Counted from the first letter of the stretch, positions 33,598 to 43,137 are shown. The stretch is DNA of 64,000 bases from Quercus robur (GCF_932294415.1 NC_065542.1:53626406-53690405); one strand, 5' to 3'. Notes: generated from the sequence alone by a model not told the origin. Translations and numbers: made by a program.

Positions 33598-36279
33598 ATG
33601 GTACTCACTCGCTCAATGGCGACCACCAACGACGTTCAACAAGAAGAAACCCCTACAACTGCGCTTGAAAGACAGGTGAGGACGCTCGCCGCCGCCGTAG
33701 AGCGCCTCACAAAACAAAACCACGACCTAGAAGAGCAGCTGAGACAGAAAGATGCAGCTCCCAACAACCAAGGAGCAGATCAAGAAGGAACCAGCGCCGA
33801 CAGGAGAAACCAGGAAGGACCCCAGGCCAGCAACGCCCCGAGCAAACCAGAACGACAGAACACGAGCATTCCCTCCCTCGCGGAAACCACTCCGCCACTT
33901 GTTCTCGCGGAGATGCAAGCCATGAAGGAACAAATGGAGGTTATGATGAATGCTCTCAAGGGACGAGTATCAAGCGACCTTGACGACCTTGTCAACCGAA
34001 CTGACTCGCCGTTCACCGCCACCATCAACTCCTACCCTTTACCAAGTAAATTCCGCATGCCACAGATAGACAGTTATGACGGGGTCAAGGACCCACTGGA
34101 CCACCTGGAGACCTTCAAAACCCTAATGCACTTGCAAGGAGTAGCGGACGCCATCATGTGTAGGGCCTTCCCTACAACGCTGAAGGGCGCAGCAAGAATT
34201 TGGTTCAGTCGACTGGCGCCGAACTCCATCAGCACCTTCAAAGAACTCAGCGCTCAGTTTACCGCACACTTCATCGGGGGCCATCGCTACAAGAGGTCTA
34301 CGGCCTGCTTGATGAGTATGAAGCAGCGAGAAGACGAAACTTTAAGAGCCTACATCTCCCGCTTCAACAAAGAGGCGCTCTCGATCGACGAAGCTGACGA
34401 CAAGATACTTGTAGCGGCATTTACAAATGGCTTGAAGAAGGGCAAGTTTTTGTTTTCCCTATACAAAAACGACCCAAAAACCATGTCAGAAGTACTTTAT
34501 CGCGCCACAAAGTATATGAATGCTGAAGATGCACTGTTAGCTCGGGAAGAAAGGCCTAGGAAAAGAGAGCGGCAGGAAGACAATCGGCAGGACCAAAGCC
34601 GAAAGAAGGCAAGAACCGCAGACCGGAGAGACGAAAGACGCCCTAAGCCCCTAGGAGGAAGGTTCACAAGCTTCACCTCGCTAACAGCCCCGATAGATCA
34701 AGTCCTTATGCAGATCAAGGACGAGGAGTCGCTGACATTCCCAGGAAAGCTGAAGAGTGACCCCAACAAACGCTCCCGAGATAAATACTGCCGGTTCCAC
34801 CGCGACCACGGCCATGACACAGCTGATTGCTATGACCTCAAGCAGCAGATTGAAGCCCTTATCAAACAAGGAAAGCAGCAGAGATTCGTCAGCAAGGATA
34901 GAACGGATCCCCCCGCGCAAGACCAACACCCCCGACGGGATAATGAGCGACCGAGGCCCCCAATTGGGGATATAAGGATGATCGTAGGAGGAATGACCGC
35001 CGCCGGGTCATCCAAGAAGGCCCGCAAGACCTATCTTCGGATGATACAAAATGTTCAACTGACGGGAGCAGTGCCGAAGATAACAAGAAGAGAAGGTCCC
35101 GTAATCGGATTCTCAGAAGAAGACGCACGACGCCTTCACCATCCACATGACGACGCACTCGTCGTCAGCTTGCGTGTAGGAGATTACAATATGCACCGGG
35201 TGCTCGTCGACAACGGCAGTTCAGCAGATATCTTATACTACACCGCGTTCCAGCAGATGAGGATCGACAGGGGGCGACTGATCCCGACAAATGCCCCGCT
35301 TGTCGGCTTCGGCGGGAGCCGAGTATTCCCACTGGGCGCGGTTACCTTATCCGTAATTGTGGGTGATTACCCCCAACAGATAGCCAGGGACGTGACATTC
35401 TTGGTTGTTGATTGCTCATCAGCCTACAACGCTATCCTTGGGCGACCCACGCTCAACTCATGGAAGGCAGTAACCTCCACCTACCACCTGATGATTAAGT
35501 TCCCAACTGACTACGGAGTAGGGGAGCTGCGCGGGAGTCAGATGGCCGCGCGCGAATGTTACATAGCCATGGTGGAAATGGAGGATCAGGTTCAGACTTT
35601 AAGTATAGAAGAGCACCGGACGGTAACGGAGCCGGTTGAGAAGCTAGAAGAAATACCCCTTGACAGTTCCGATCCTGGCAGAACGACCAAAATTGGAACG
35701 CTCGCTAACCCCACAACCCGTCAAGAGCTCATAACCTTCCTTAGACGCAATCGAGACGTATTTGCATGGGGTCATGAAGATATGCCAGGAATAGATCCTT
35801 CAATCATGGTGCATAAGCTGAATGTGTCGCCCGCCTTTTCACCCGTCAGACAAAAGAAGAGGGTGTTTGCCCCGGAGCGAGACCGAGCCATAGTAGAGGA
35901 AGTCAGAAAGCTACGGGAAGCAAGCTTCATCAGGGAAGTGTACTATCCCGACTGGTTAGCAAATGTAGTAATGGTGAAGAAAGCGAGCGGGAAATGGCGA
36001 ATGTGTGTGGACTTCACCGACCTTAACATAGCCTGCCCCAAGGATAGCTACCCCCTACCGAGGATCGATGTCCTTGTAGACTCCACGGCCCGACACCAGT
36101 TGCTGAGCTTTATGGACGCTTTCTCGGGATACAACCAAATCCAAATGCACGAAGCCGACCAGGAGAAAACGTCGTTCGTAACCAGCCAAGGCCTATTCTG
36201 TTACAAGGTCATGCCCTTCGGCCTGAAGAACGCAGGCGCAACGTACCAAAGGCTCATGAACAAAATGTTCGCGCAATAG
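33598..36279 (+). CDS. Retrotransposon gag-protease-reverse transcriptase (5' part of gag-pol, ends at a premature TAG)
   Basis: A frame of 893 codons from the ATG at 33598. Domains in order: an N-terminal coiled coil (about residues 20-55), the retrotransposon gag domain (about 160-300, with ARIWFSRLAPNSI), a CCHC-like knuckle CRFHRDHGHDTADC (about 397-410), the aspartic protease with VLVDNGSS (active Asp538), and the reverse transcriptase from FSPVRQKKR (about 748) through KWRMCVDFTDLN and FMDAFSGYNQI to MPFGLKNAGATYQ. It breaks off at a TAG (36277-36279), eight codons before the YVDD catalytic motif. Gag and pol share one frame, as in many Tat elements. The TAG is one transition from CAG (Gln) and falls within the RT palm, not at a gag-pol border, so it is most simply an inactivating mutation. 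Confidence 0.95.
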   Translation: MVLTRSMATTNDVQQEETPTTALERQVRTLAAAVERLTKQNHDLEEQLRQKDAAPNNQGADQEGTSADRRNQEGPQASNAPSKPERQNTSIPSLAETTPPLVLAEMQAMKEQMEVMMNALKGRVSSDLDDLVNRTDSPFTATINSYPLPSKFRMPQIDSYDGVKDPLDHLETFKTLMHLQGVADAIMCRAFPTTLKGAARIWFSRLAPNSISTFKELSAQFTAHFIGGHRYKRSTACLMSMKQREDETLRAYISRFNKEALSIDEADDKILVAAFTNGLKKGKFLFSLYKNDPKTMSEVLYRATKYMNAEDALLAREERPRKRERQEDNRQDQSRKKARTADRRDERRPKPLGGRFTSFTSLTAPIDQVLMQIKDEESLTFPGKLKSDPNKRSRDKYCRFHRDHGHDTADCYDLKQQIEALIKQGKQQRFVSKDRTDPPAQDQHPRRDNERPRPPIGDIRMIVGGMTAAGSSKKARKTYLRMIQNVQLTGAVPKITRREGPVIGFSEEDARRLHHPHDDALVVSLRVGDYNMHRVLVDNGSSADILYYTAFQQMRIDRGRLIPTNAPLVGFGGSRVFPLGAVTLSVIVGDYPQQIARDVTFLVVDCSSAYNAILGRPTLNSWKAVTSTYHLMIKFPTDYGVGELRGSQMAARECYIAMVEMEDQVQTLSIEEHRTVTEPVEKLEEIPLDSSDPGRTTKIGTLANPTTRQELITFLRRNRDVFAWGHEDMPGIDPSIMVHKLNVSPAFSPVRQKKRVFAPERDRAIVEEVRKLREASFIREVYYPDWLANVVMVKKASGKWRMCVDFTDLNIACPKDSYPLPRIDVLVDSTARHQLLSFMDAFSGYNQIQMHEADQEKTSFVTSQGLFCYKVMPFGLKNAGATYQRLMNKMFAQ

Positions 36280-38832
36280 ATTGGGAGGAATGTCCAAGTC
36301 TACGTGGACGACATGCTAGTTAAGAGCCGGAGGGAGGAAGATCATCTAGGAGATCTCAAAGAAACATTTGATACACTCCGCTCCTACAATATGAAGCTCA
36401 ACCCAGGGAAGTGCGCCTTTGGAGTAACGGCAGGAAAATTCTTGGGATTCATGGTGTCTCAAAGGGGAATCGAGGCGAACCCGGATAAAATCCGAGCCAT
36501 TATGGAAATGACACCGCCAAGAAGTGTAAAGGAGGTACAGAGCCTGAATGGAAAAATAACGGCACTCAACAGGTTCGTGTCGAGAGCAACGGACAAGTGT
36601 TTGCCCTTCTTCCGAACATTGAAAAAATCCTTTGAATGGACCAACGAATGCCAGCAAGCGTTCGAAGAATTGAAGATTTACCTCTCCTCTCCACCGTTGT
36701 TGAGCCCGTCGCAACCGGGAGAAGAGCTTTTTCTCTATCTGGCCGTCTCCCCCGCAGCTGTTAGCGCAGCCTTGATGAGAGAAGAAGAAAGAGTGCAAAA
36801 ACCCGTATACTACGCAAGCCGAGCGCTTCGCGGTGCCGAGGAAAGATACCCGCCGATGGAAAAACTTGCCTTCGCATTGGTTACGGCAGCCCGAAAGCTC
36901 AAATCGTACTTCCAAGCTCATACGGTAAACGTCCTGACTGACACGCCTTTACGGCGAGCAATGAGCAGCCCCGAAGCCCCGGGACGACTGGCACTTTGGG
37001 CAATCGAGCTGAGCGAATTTGACATTCAGTATCGTCCGCGGACCGCCATCAAGGGACAGGTTGTCGCCGACTTTATAGCTGAGTTCACCCATGACGAGGA
37101 CCAGGGGGCAGCAGAGTCCCCTCAATGGAGCATACATACGGACGGATCATCCAACAGGCAAGCCGCAGGGGCCGGCATTGTGTTGCTATCACCTGAAGGA
37201 GACGCCATTGAATGTATGGTCCGTCTAAACTTTCCCGCCACCAACAATGAATCAGAATATGAGGCTCTGATAGCAGGACTCGACCTCGCCAAAGCAGCAG
37301 GAGCCGCAAGGGTAGTCGTCTACTGCGATTCACAGGTCATCACCAACCAGATAAATGGAGACTACGAGTGCAAGAGCGAAAAGATGAAGAAGTACCTTGA
37401 TGAAGTAAGGGCAAGAGTAGGCGACCTAGAAGCCAAAATCATCCAGATTCCCAGAGAGGAAAATGAGCGAGCAGACCGTCTCGCGAAGGCCGCCTCAGCA
37501 GAACGAATGGTCGTCCCTGGTAATGTACTCTCCTTCGTACAGCTTTCCCCGCTGATAGATATCAGTGACGTGCAGGAAATATGCTCCGACAGCAGCTGGA
37601 CAGCGCCGTTAGTCGCGTACCTAAAAGACGGCATCTTACCAGACGAGAAGGAAGCCGCAAGAAAACTTAAAGTTCAGGCGGCGAGGTTCGTCCTGATAAA
37701 AGACGTCCTGTACAAGAGAGGTTTCTCCCGACCATATCTAAGATGCTTGGGTACGGAAGAGGCAGACTACGTTATGAGAGAAGTGCATGAAGGAATCTGC
37801 GGAAACCACTCAGGGTCCAGATCGCTGGTACACAAGCTTGTGCGAGCGGGTTACTATTGGCCCACCATGCAGAAGGACGCCGAAGCCTACGTCCGGGCCT
37901 GTGACAAATGCCAAAGGTTCAGCAATATCATTAGACAACCAACCGAAGAGCTGACCCCGATGACGGCCCCGTGGCCGTTCGCACAATGGGGGTTAGATAT
38001 TATGGGACCGTTCCCTACAGCTATGCGGCAGCTGAAATTCCTGGTAGTAGGCATCGACTATTTCACGAAATGGGTGGAAGCTGAAGCTTTAGCCACGATT
38101 ACAGAAAAAAACGTTCGGAGCTTCGTCTGGAGATGCATCGTATGCAGGTTTGGCATTCCTAGAGTCTTTGTCTCGGACAACGGGAGACAGTTCGACAACG
38201 ATCATTTCCGGGATTTTTGCTCACAGTTGGGAATAAAGAACCACTACTCCTCCCCCGCCCACCCTCAAGCTAATGGACAGGTCGAAGTCACAAACCGATC
38301 CTTGCTCAAGATCATCAAGACTCGGCTCGAGGGGGCAAAGGGTATATGGCCCGAAGAATTGCCAAGTGTACTATGGGCATACAGGACGACGGCAAGAACA
38401 CCCACAGGAGAGACACCGTTCCGCCTGACGTACGGAAGCGAAGCAGTCATCCCGGCCGAAGTTGGACTCGCAAGTTACAGGGTACACAACCACGATGAGA
38501 GCAAAAACGATGAGGCTACGCGACTACAGCTTGACCTAGTGGACGAGATCCGGGCAGCAGCAGAACAAAGGCTCGCTAGGTACCAGGATCGCATGGCCAA
38601 ATACTACAACTCTCGGGTCCGACACAGAGACTTCCAAGTCGGAGACCTTGTTCTTAGAAAGGTCATGGGCGCCGCTAGGGACCCTACCCAAGGGAAACTC
38701 GGCCCCAACTGGGAAGGTCCTTACCGAGTTTCGTCGTGGCAGAGAAAAGGTACTTACCACCTTGAAACATTGGAGGGACAGAAACTACCACATCCATGGA
38801 ACACCGAGCACCTTCGGAAGTACTACCAATAG
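36280..38832 (+). CDS. Retrotransposon RT (C-terminal part)-RNase H-archaeal RNase H-integrase, same frame after the stop
   Basis: The frame continues without other lesions from 36280 to a TAG at 38830. It starts with IGRNVQVYVDDMLVKS, so the catalytic YVDD lies here. Then come the RT thumb and RT-linked RNase H (36690-37020, PVYYASRALRGAEERYPP), a second archaeal-type RNase H (about 37120-37490; HTDGSSN, NNESEYEAL, CDSQVI, ERADRLAKAAS), and integrase with an HHCC zinc finger (HEGICGNHSG ... CDKCQRF, about 37780-37920). The DD35E core follows (GLDIMGPFP, VSDNGRQFD, with Glu in HPQANGQVEV), then a C-terminal chromodomain-free tail. The first ATG of this part (36313) is not expected to be a real start. 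Expression would need readthrough of the TAG. Confidence 0.93.
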   Translation: MGRNVQVYVDDMLVKSRREEDHLGDLKETFDTLRSYNMKLNPGKCAFGVTAGKFLGFMVSQRGIEANPDKIRAIMEMTPPRSVKEVQSLNGKITALNRFVSRATDKCLPFFRTLKKSFEWTNECQQAFEELKIYLSSPPLLSPSQPGEELFLYLAVSPAAVSAALMREEERVQKPVYYASRALRGAEERYPPMEKLAFALVTAARKLKSYFQAHTVNVLTDTPLRRAMSSPEAPGRLALWAIELSEFDIQYRPRTAIKGQVVADFIAEFTHDEDQGAAESPQWSIHTDGSSNRQAAGAGIVLLSPEGDAIECMVRLNFPATNNESEYEALIAGLDLAKAAGAARVVVYCDSQVITNQINGDYECKSEKMKKYLDEVRARVGDLEAKIIQIPREENERADRLAKAASAERMVVPGNVLSFVQLSPLIDISDVQEICSDSSWTAPLVAYLKDGILPDEKEAARKLKVQAARFVLIKDVLYKRGFSRPYLRCLGTEEADYVMREVHEGICGNHSGSRSLVHKLVRAGYYWPTMQKDAEAYVRACDKCQRFSNIIRQPTEELTPMTAPWPFAQWGLDIMGPFPTAMRQLKFLVVGIDYFTKWVEAEALATITEKNVRSFVWRCIVCRFGIPRVFVSDNGRQFDNDHFRDFCSQLGIKNHYSSPAHPQANGQVEVTNRSLLKIIKTRLEGAKGIWPEELPSVLWAYRTTARTPTGETPFRLTYGSEAVIPAEVGLASYRVHNHDESKNDEATRLQLDLVDEIRAAAEQRLARYQDRMAKYYNSRVRHRDFQVGDLVLRKVMGAARDPTQGKLGPNWEGPYRVSSWQRKGTYHLETLEGQKLPHPWNTEHLRKYYQ

Positions 38833-39856
38833 GAGCAGCAGCATGAAGACCAACTTCTTTTTTATTTTTCAGCAAATTATAGTTTAACTCCTCAGATTTA
38901 TCGTTTATTTTAGTTTTTTCGCAACAATACTTTTTTAGCCCAAGGGGCAGAATTTGGTTTTAATTACTTTTATTTAAATGCATGGCAATAAGAGGAGTTT
39001 TATTCAGAAATTGCTGAAGTGTATTTTTCTTCCGACGGTCCGCTAAGTTTGCGGCCCAAAAACGACAAAGTCCATAACACACGGACTAAAGAAAAACCTG
39101 ACGGACCAATGAAGATGTAAAAGAAAACATCAAGGCTAAAAAGCCAAGAAAACAACGGTCCAAAAAGGCTAAGCTAAAAAGCCGACGGTCCAATAAAGAT
39201 GGAGTAACCATTATAGGGCCCAGGCCTTAATAACTGACGGACTAATGAAAGATGTCAAGGCATCAAGGCTAAAAAAGCCAAGAAAACAGTGGTCCGAAAA
39301 GGCTAAGCTAAAAGGCCGACGGATCGACAAAGATGTCAAAAGACATCAACGCCTAAAAAACTGACGGGCTAAAACGATGTCAAAAAACATCCAAGGCCAC
39401 GGCCAAAAAGGCTGACGGCCCGAAAAGGCCAAAAGGCTAACGATGCAACAAGATGGAATAACCATCTTAGGGACAAGATCCTCAAAACTGACGGATCGAC
39501 AAAGAAGTCAAAAGACAACACTTGTAAACCGACGGTCAAAAAAGGCAAACGGTCAGAAGAGGTTGACGGCCTTAAGAAAGGCGCGACCAATCAAAAGCTG
39601 TAAACCGACGGTCATAAAACCGACGGGGTTTTCAACAGTTTAAAGAGCTGACGTATTCCAAGCAGACGGGAATTTCCAACAATTTCGTATAAAATAAAGA
39701 GATAAAAGCGACGGAAATGAAATACGTACATAAACGACGAGGGCACTTAAACATTACAACTGTTTAAAACTACAACTGTTTAAAAAATTACAACTGTTCT
39801 CCAAAAAACCGTCTAAAGATTACAACTATTTTCAAAAAAATTTTACATAGCTATAA
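38833..39856. repeat. Spacer with GACGG-rich degenerate repeats between pol and the antisense gene
   Basis: Noncoding on both strands. A unit of about 133 bp (aaggctaaaaagccaagaaaac...cggtcc...ggctaagctaaaa-gccgacgg) occurs at about 39130 and 39262. A second unit (gatggartaaccat...agg...aactgacgga) occurs at 39198 and 39452. GACGG recurs about fifteen times between 39030 and 39680. Small palindromes such as ggctaaaaagcc could form hairpins. This is where the plus-strand pol transcript and the minus-strand antisense transcript converge, so it may hold both terminators. Confidence 0.75.
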
Positions 39857-42068
39857 TTAAGCAGCAGGAGCGTCAGCAGGGTTTCCGTCAGCCTGATGGT
39901 CTTCGACATCCACGATAACGGTTGGAGAATCTGAAGCTGTAGGATTAGCAGCAGGCTGAGCCAGGACTACCGAGCCGTCATGCTCCGGAGTAGGTTCTGG
40001 CTGAAGAGAGACGTCGTCTCCATCATCCATTGAAATCCCAGACAAGTCCAGCTCCGGGAAGGCCGACGCGACCTGTCGAAGGCAGTCATCGAACCCAGTG
40101 CCGTAATATTGACCACATGAGTCGATAAAAGACTGCGACGTTTTGAAGTCTCTAATCGCGTCAGCCCCCGCCGTCTGTAACTTCTCCTCCAGAGCCGTCA
40201 CCTCTCCTTGGAGCTTGACGTTCTCGCCACTGACCGCCGTCAGTTTATCCTTAACCTCCTGCAGCTCCTGGTTAAGGATACGGACGGCTTCCTTATACTG
40301 AGCCTGCTGATTCAACAAGTTCTTGTTATGGCTGCGAACTCGACTGACGACCCCCTCCTTCGCCACACAACGGTCACGGAGGGCTTTGACACGAACCAAG
40401 GCCTGAAAGAGCGTATCCGTCAGATAAAAAGTACGCCAAAACAAGATACAGCATGTTCAACCCAAAAATGTGAGAAACTTACCCTGGAGAGATCAAAGAG
40501 GGCCGACGCCCCTAAATCCTCCGTCCCCACTTGATCACAGGGCTCCATGTCCGTCGATTTTATCAGAGATTCAACCTCCCCGACGGCATAATCCTTGTGG
40601 GTTAGGAGACGGCACGGACCCTCGCTGACGGGACCAGTGGAAGTCATCACCCCCTTCCCCGCGCCATGGCCAGACGTCGGAGGGGACTTCTCCTTCAATG
40701 GTTCGTCTGACGGAGTGACGGCAGTCTTTTTTGATGGACGACCGTCACTCCCGTCGGGTTTCCTCTTCGCCACTTTGGCGACGACCGTGGGGGTTGACGA
40801 GGCTTCCCCCCCTGCTTCCTTGGCCTTCCTCTCCTCCTTCTGACGAGCTGCGGCAGCCCGTATCCTTTGCTTCGCAGATTCCATCTCTACAACACAAAGA
40901 AAACACTTTAGGAAAAGTGACGGAAAGAATGAAACTGACGGCAAAATAAAAGTCTACTCACGTCGTCGCGCAAACTCTTCCAACCTACGAGCTTCCGCTG
41001 ACGGATCTGGGCCCTCACAGTATAAATGGAGGGTGTCAAGGGTGATCAAATCCCTGCACTTACGGTCCTCCAAAGGAATTTCTAGAATCCGTTGGATGAA
41101 CTCCTCCTGCTCGTCAGTTATATGCGGACGGGTATAAGCTGAAAAAAGAAAAAATAACAAGTGTTAGTACCGTCACTTCAAAAAACGCACGAGCCTCATG
41201 GGTGACGGGATTAACCTGAATCCTTGACAAAGGCCCAGGTATTGTCAAAGTAACCACTGGGCATCGTCGCCCACTCCTCCTGACGGCATACCCAGTCCGT
41301 CCCTTCAACGAAAAAATACCTACTCTTCCAGTTCCTATTTGAGTCAGGCATATCTGACACTAACCGTAGCCCTTTCTCTCGGGCATTAAAATGATAAGTC
41401 CCCTTAGACGAGGCAATGTGATGAGGCCTATAGCAATAAAAAAATTCTCCGAGTGTAAGCTGACGGTGCCCTCCACTAAAGCTGCCCCACAGGATTTCAG
41501 CTCCTATAAAAGTCCTCCAGGCATTTGGGGCAACCTGGGTGACGGATATTCCAAGGAAGTCAGCTAGTTGACGGTGCAGAGCCGTCAACGGTAACCTCAG
41601 GCCGACAGCAAACATGGCGTCATACATGCCGACGTCCGCTGTCCGCCCGGAGTAACACCTCTCACCCTCTCTAGGGAGACGGAGGGGGATGTGGTCTGGG
41701 ATTTGATAACGGATCCGTAACTCCCTAAAAACTTTACCACTCATCCCAGGCAAAAATCTGTTGACGGCCCAATCCTCAGGAAGAATGAAGGGACGGTTAT
41801 CTACGGTACCCTCCGAGGTTCCTTCACTGGATCTCTCCTCCCCGTCACTATTCTCTCCGTCAATATCCATTCCACCCCCGTCATTTTCATCCCCTCTTCC
41901 CTCATCCTCATCTCCCTCAGCAAAACTCTCATTGCCGTCAGGAGATTGGGCTGACGACTCTCTCTCTGACGGGAGGGAGAAGTCTGACTCGTTTCCAGAA
42001 CCAAAGGTCTCGTCGTAGCCCGCTCCTTCGCGGACTGACGACTCGTCACAAGACGCGTCACTCGACAT
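39857..42068 (-). CDS. Antisense retrotransposon gene, 659 aa, four coding exons (gypsy-type 'Transposase_28'-like domain plus coiled coil)
   Basis: Minus-strand exons are 42068-41216, 41138-40962, 40886-40483 and 40402-39857. Borders are CAG|GTTAAT, TTTCAG, C|GTGAGT, TTGTAG, AGG|GTAAGT and TTTCAG. The lengths (853, 177, 404, 546) sum to 1980, exactly 660 codons with no stop. The start is the first ATG after a 5' UTR acceptor (MSSDASCDES). Residues 1-100 are acidic and Ser/Asp/Glu-rich. Residues about 100-290 (PEDWAVNRFLPGMSGKVFREL ... FYCYRPHHIASSKGTYHF ... NRNWKSRYFFVEG) resemble the plant 'putative gypsy type transposon' domain (Pfam Transposase_28). A basic Lys/Arg segment (about 345-400), a coiled coil (about 490-550) and an acidic Pro/Asp C-tail follow. 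It is probably nuclear, function unknown. The frame is intact although pol is broken. Confidence 0.85.
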
Positions 42069-42076
42069 CTGACTAC

Positions 42077-42177
42077 CTACAAGTGACGGGTTCAAACTAA
42101 GTACCTAGGCTGACGGCCTCACTAATGAGGCAAAAATAAAAAGAAAAAGAAGGAAGGAGAGAGGATGAAAACTTACC
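42077..42177 (-). other. 5' UTR exon end and UTR intron of the antisense gene
   Basis: On the minus strand CTACCG|GTAAGT marks a donor at 42176 and CACTTGTAG an acceptor at 42077, eight bases before the ATG at 42068. This leaves a 100-nt 5' UTR intron. Presence of a UTR intron with consensus borders supports a real, separately transcribed gene. Confidence 0.6.
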
Positions 42178-42279
42178 GGTAGGGAAGCCTTCTGGACGGC
42201 TCTAGAAACAGCAGCGGATAAACTGACGGAAGTAAAGCTGACGAAAGGTGAGCGACGGTCTGTCTCTCCACAAGTTCAG

Positions 42280-42365
42280 CAAGATTGAAATAGTGAAAAA
42301 TGACTGGAAACGCTGTTTATATATGGAGAAAATGGCGCGGAAGACGAAGCGACGTCTCGTCAGAA
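42280..42365 (-). promoter_or_regulatory. Promoter of the antisense gene
   Basis: The minus strand shows CCATATATAAACAGCG, a TATA box at 42324-42316, placing initiation near 42290 and a 5' UTR of about 110 nt. Just upstream (42358-42347) is TGACGAGACGTC, combining a TGACG as-1 half-site and an ACGTC core, both bZIP targets. The promoter is internal, outside the LTR. Confidence 0.65.
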
Positions 42366-42489
42366 GTGAAGCCAATAGGAACGAGCCACCTGTCCAAGGC
42401 ATTAAATGCTCAGATCCACGCAAACGATATTTCTGCCTCTTTTGAAAACAAACTCCATAACCCGTCAGTACATAGGCTGACGGAGGTAT

Positions 42490-42504
42490 GGAGTAGGGGG
42501 CAAA
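42490..42504 (+). other. Polypurine tract
   Basis: The purine-rich ggagtagggggcaaa ends exactly at the 3' LTR start (TGATAAGG at 42505), as expected for plus-strand priming. Confidence 0.85.
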
Positions 42505-43132
42505 TGATAAGGATAAAATTATGATGGCAAGGGTGACGGTACAGACCTGACAAGGGCGACGGTACAGACCTGACAATGGCGACGGCGCATATCTGACAAA
42601 GGTGAAGATGCAGGCGTAACAAGGGTGACGAGATGATTTTTGCCGTCAGCATTCCTTCGAGGCTGACGGTGACCTAAGAGGCCGAGCATCCTGAAGTTGA
42701 CGGGATGAGCGTATACTGACGGGATATCCTAAACTGACGGCGTCAGTCTATGGAATGTCTATTCTGCACGTTTACGTGTACAATTAACTTGCTCCCCACG
42801 TTTCATGAAACTTAAGGACTCCTATATGGAAAGAATCCCGTAAAATACGCCCAAGAAGACTCCGATAAGGAAAAGACTTCTACTCCAAGGAAAAGAGGGT
42901 CAACCCTCTCTACTATAAAAACCCAAGCACCCTCACAAACCAAGGTACGCATAATTTACCCTCTCTAGCACTCTAGAGCAGTGAGAATAAGTCTAACTTG
43001 ACCTTCGGAGGGTGTTTGGCCGGTACCACACCGGTACCCCCCGCTAGGTTATCTCCTTTCGTTGTGCAGGTGCCATTTGCGATCGTGCGAGGAACGTGTG
43101 ACTCACTGGTGGTCTTGTTTTCGGTATCATCA
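42505..43132 (+). repeat. 3' LTR, 628 bp
   Basis: Same length as the 5' LTR. The four differences are TGATA/TGATG at the start, gacgG/gacgA, tgcC/tgcT and gttgtG/gttgtA. All are transitions. TATA box at 42914-42921. Confidence 0.97.
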
Positions 43133-43137
43133 CTAGT

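Larger units (their letters stand above)
32906..43137 (+). mobile_element. Full-length Ty3/gypsy Tat-type LTR retrotransposon with antisense gene
   Basis: The element runs from LTR start 32911 to LTR end 43132 and is flanked by CTAGT target duplications (32906-32910 and 43133-43137). It holds two 628-bp LTRs, a PBS, gag-pol with zinc knuckle, protease, reverse transcriptase, two RNase H domains and integrase, a repeat-rich spacer, a convergent spliced antisense gene and a polypurine tract. The second, archaeal-type RNase H and the extra antisense reading frame before the 3' LTR are marks of the Tat lineage (Tat/Retand/Grande relatives). GC content is far above the surroundings. The LTRs differ at 4 sites, so the insertion is recent. 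A premature stop in reverse transcriptase suggests it is not autonomous. Confidence 0.97.

Noticed and set aside
36346-36921. 191-codon minus-strand frame opposite pol
   Set aside because: It is a shadow of the GC-rich pol coding strand with no domain, start context or splice support.
36280-38832. TAG at 36277 as a programmed gag-pol readthrough site
   Set aside because: It falls inside the reverse transcriptase domain, long after gag and protease, and only eight codons before YVDD. Programmed stops sit at the gag-pol border.
40208-40534. Plus-strand 108-codon frame inside the antisense gene
   Set aside because: Shadow of antisense exons 3 and 4, no recognised motif.
41761-42018. Plus-strand Ser/Pro-rich frame
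   Set aside because: It is the complement of the Asp/Glu-rich N-terminus of the antisense gene and has no independent support.
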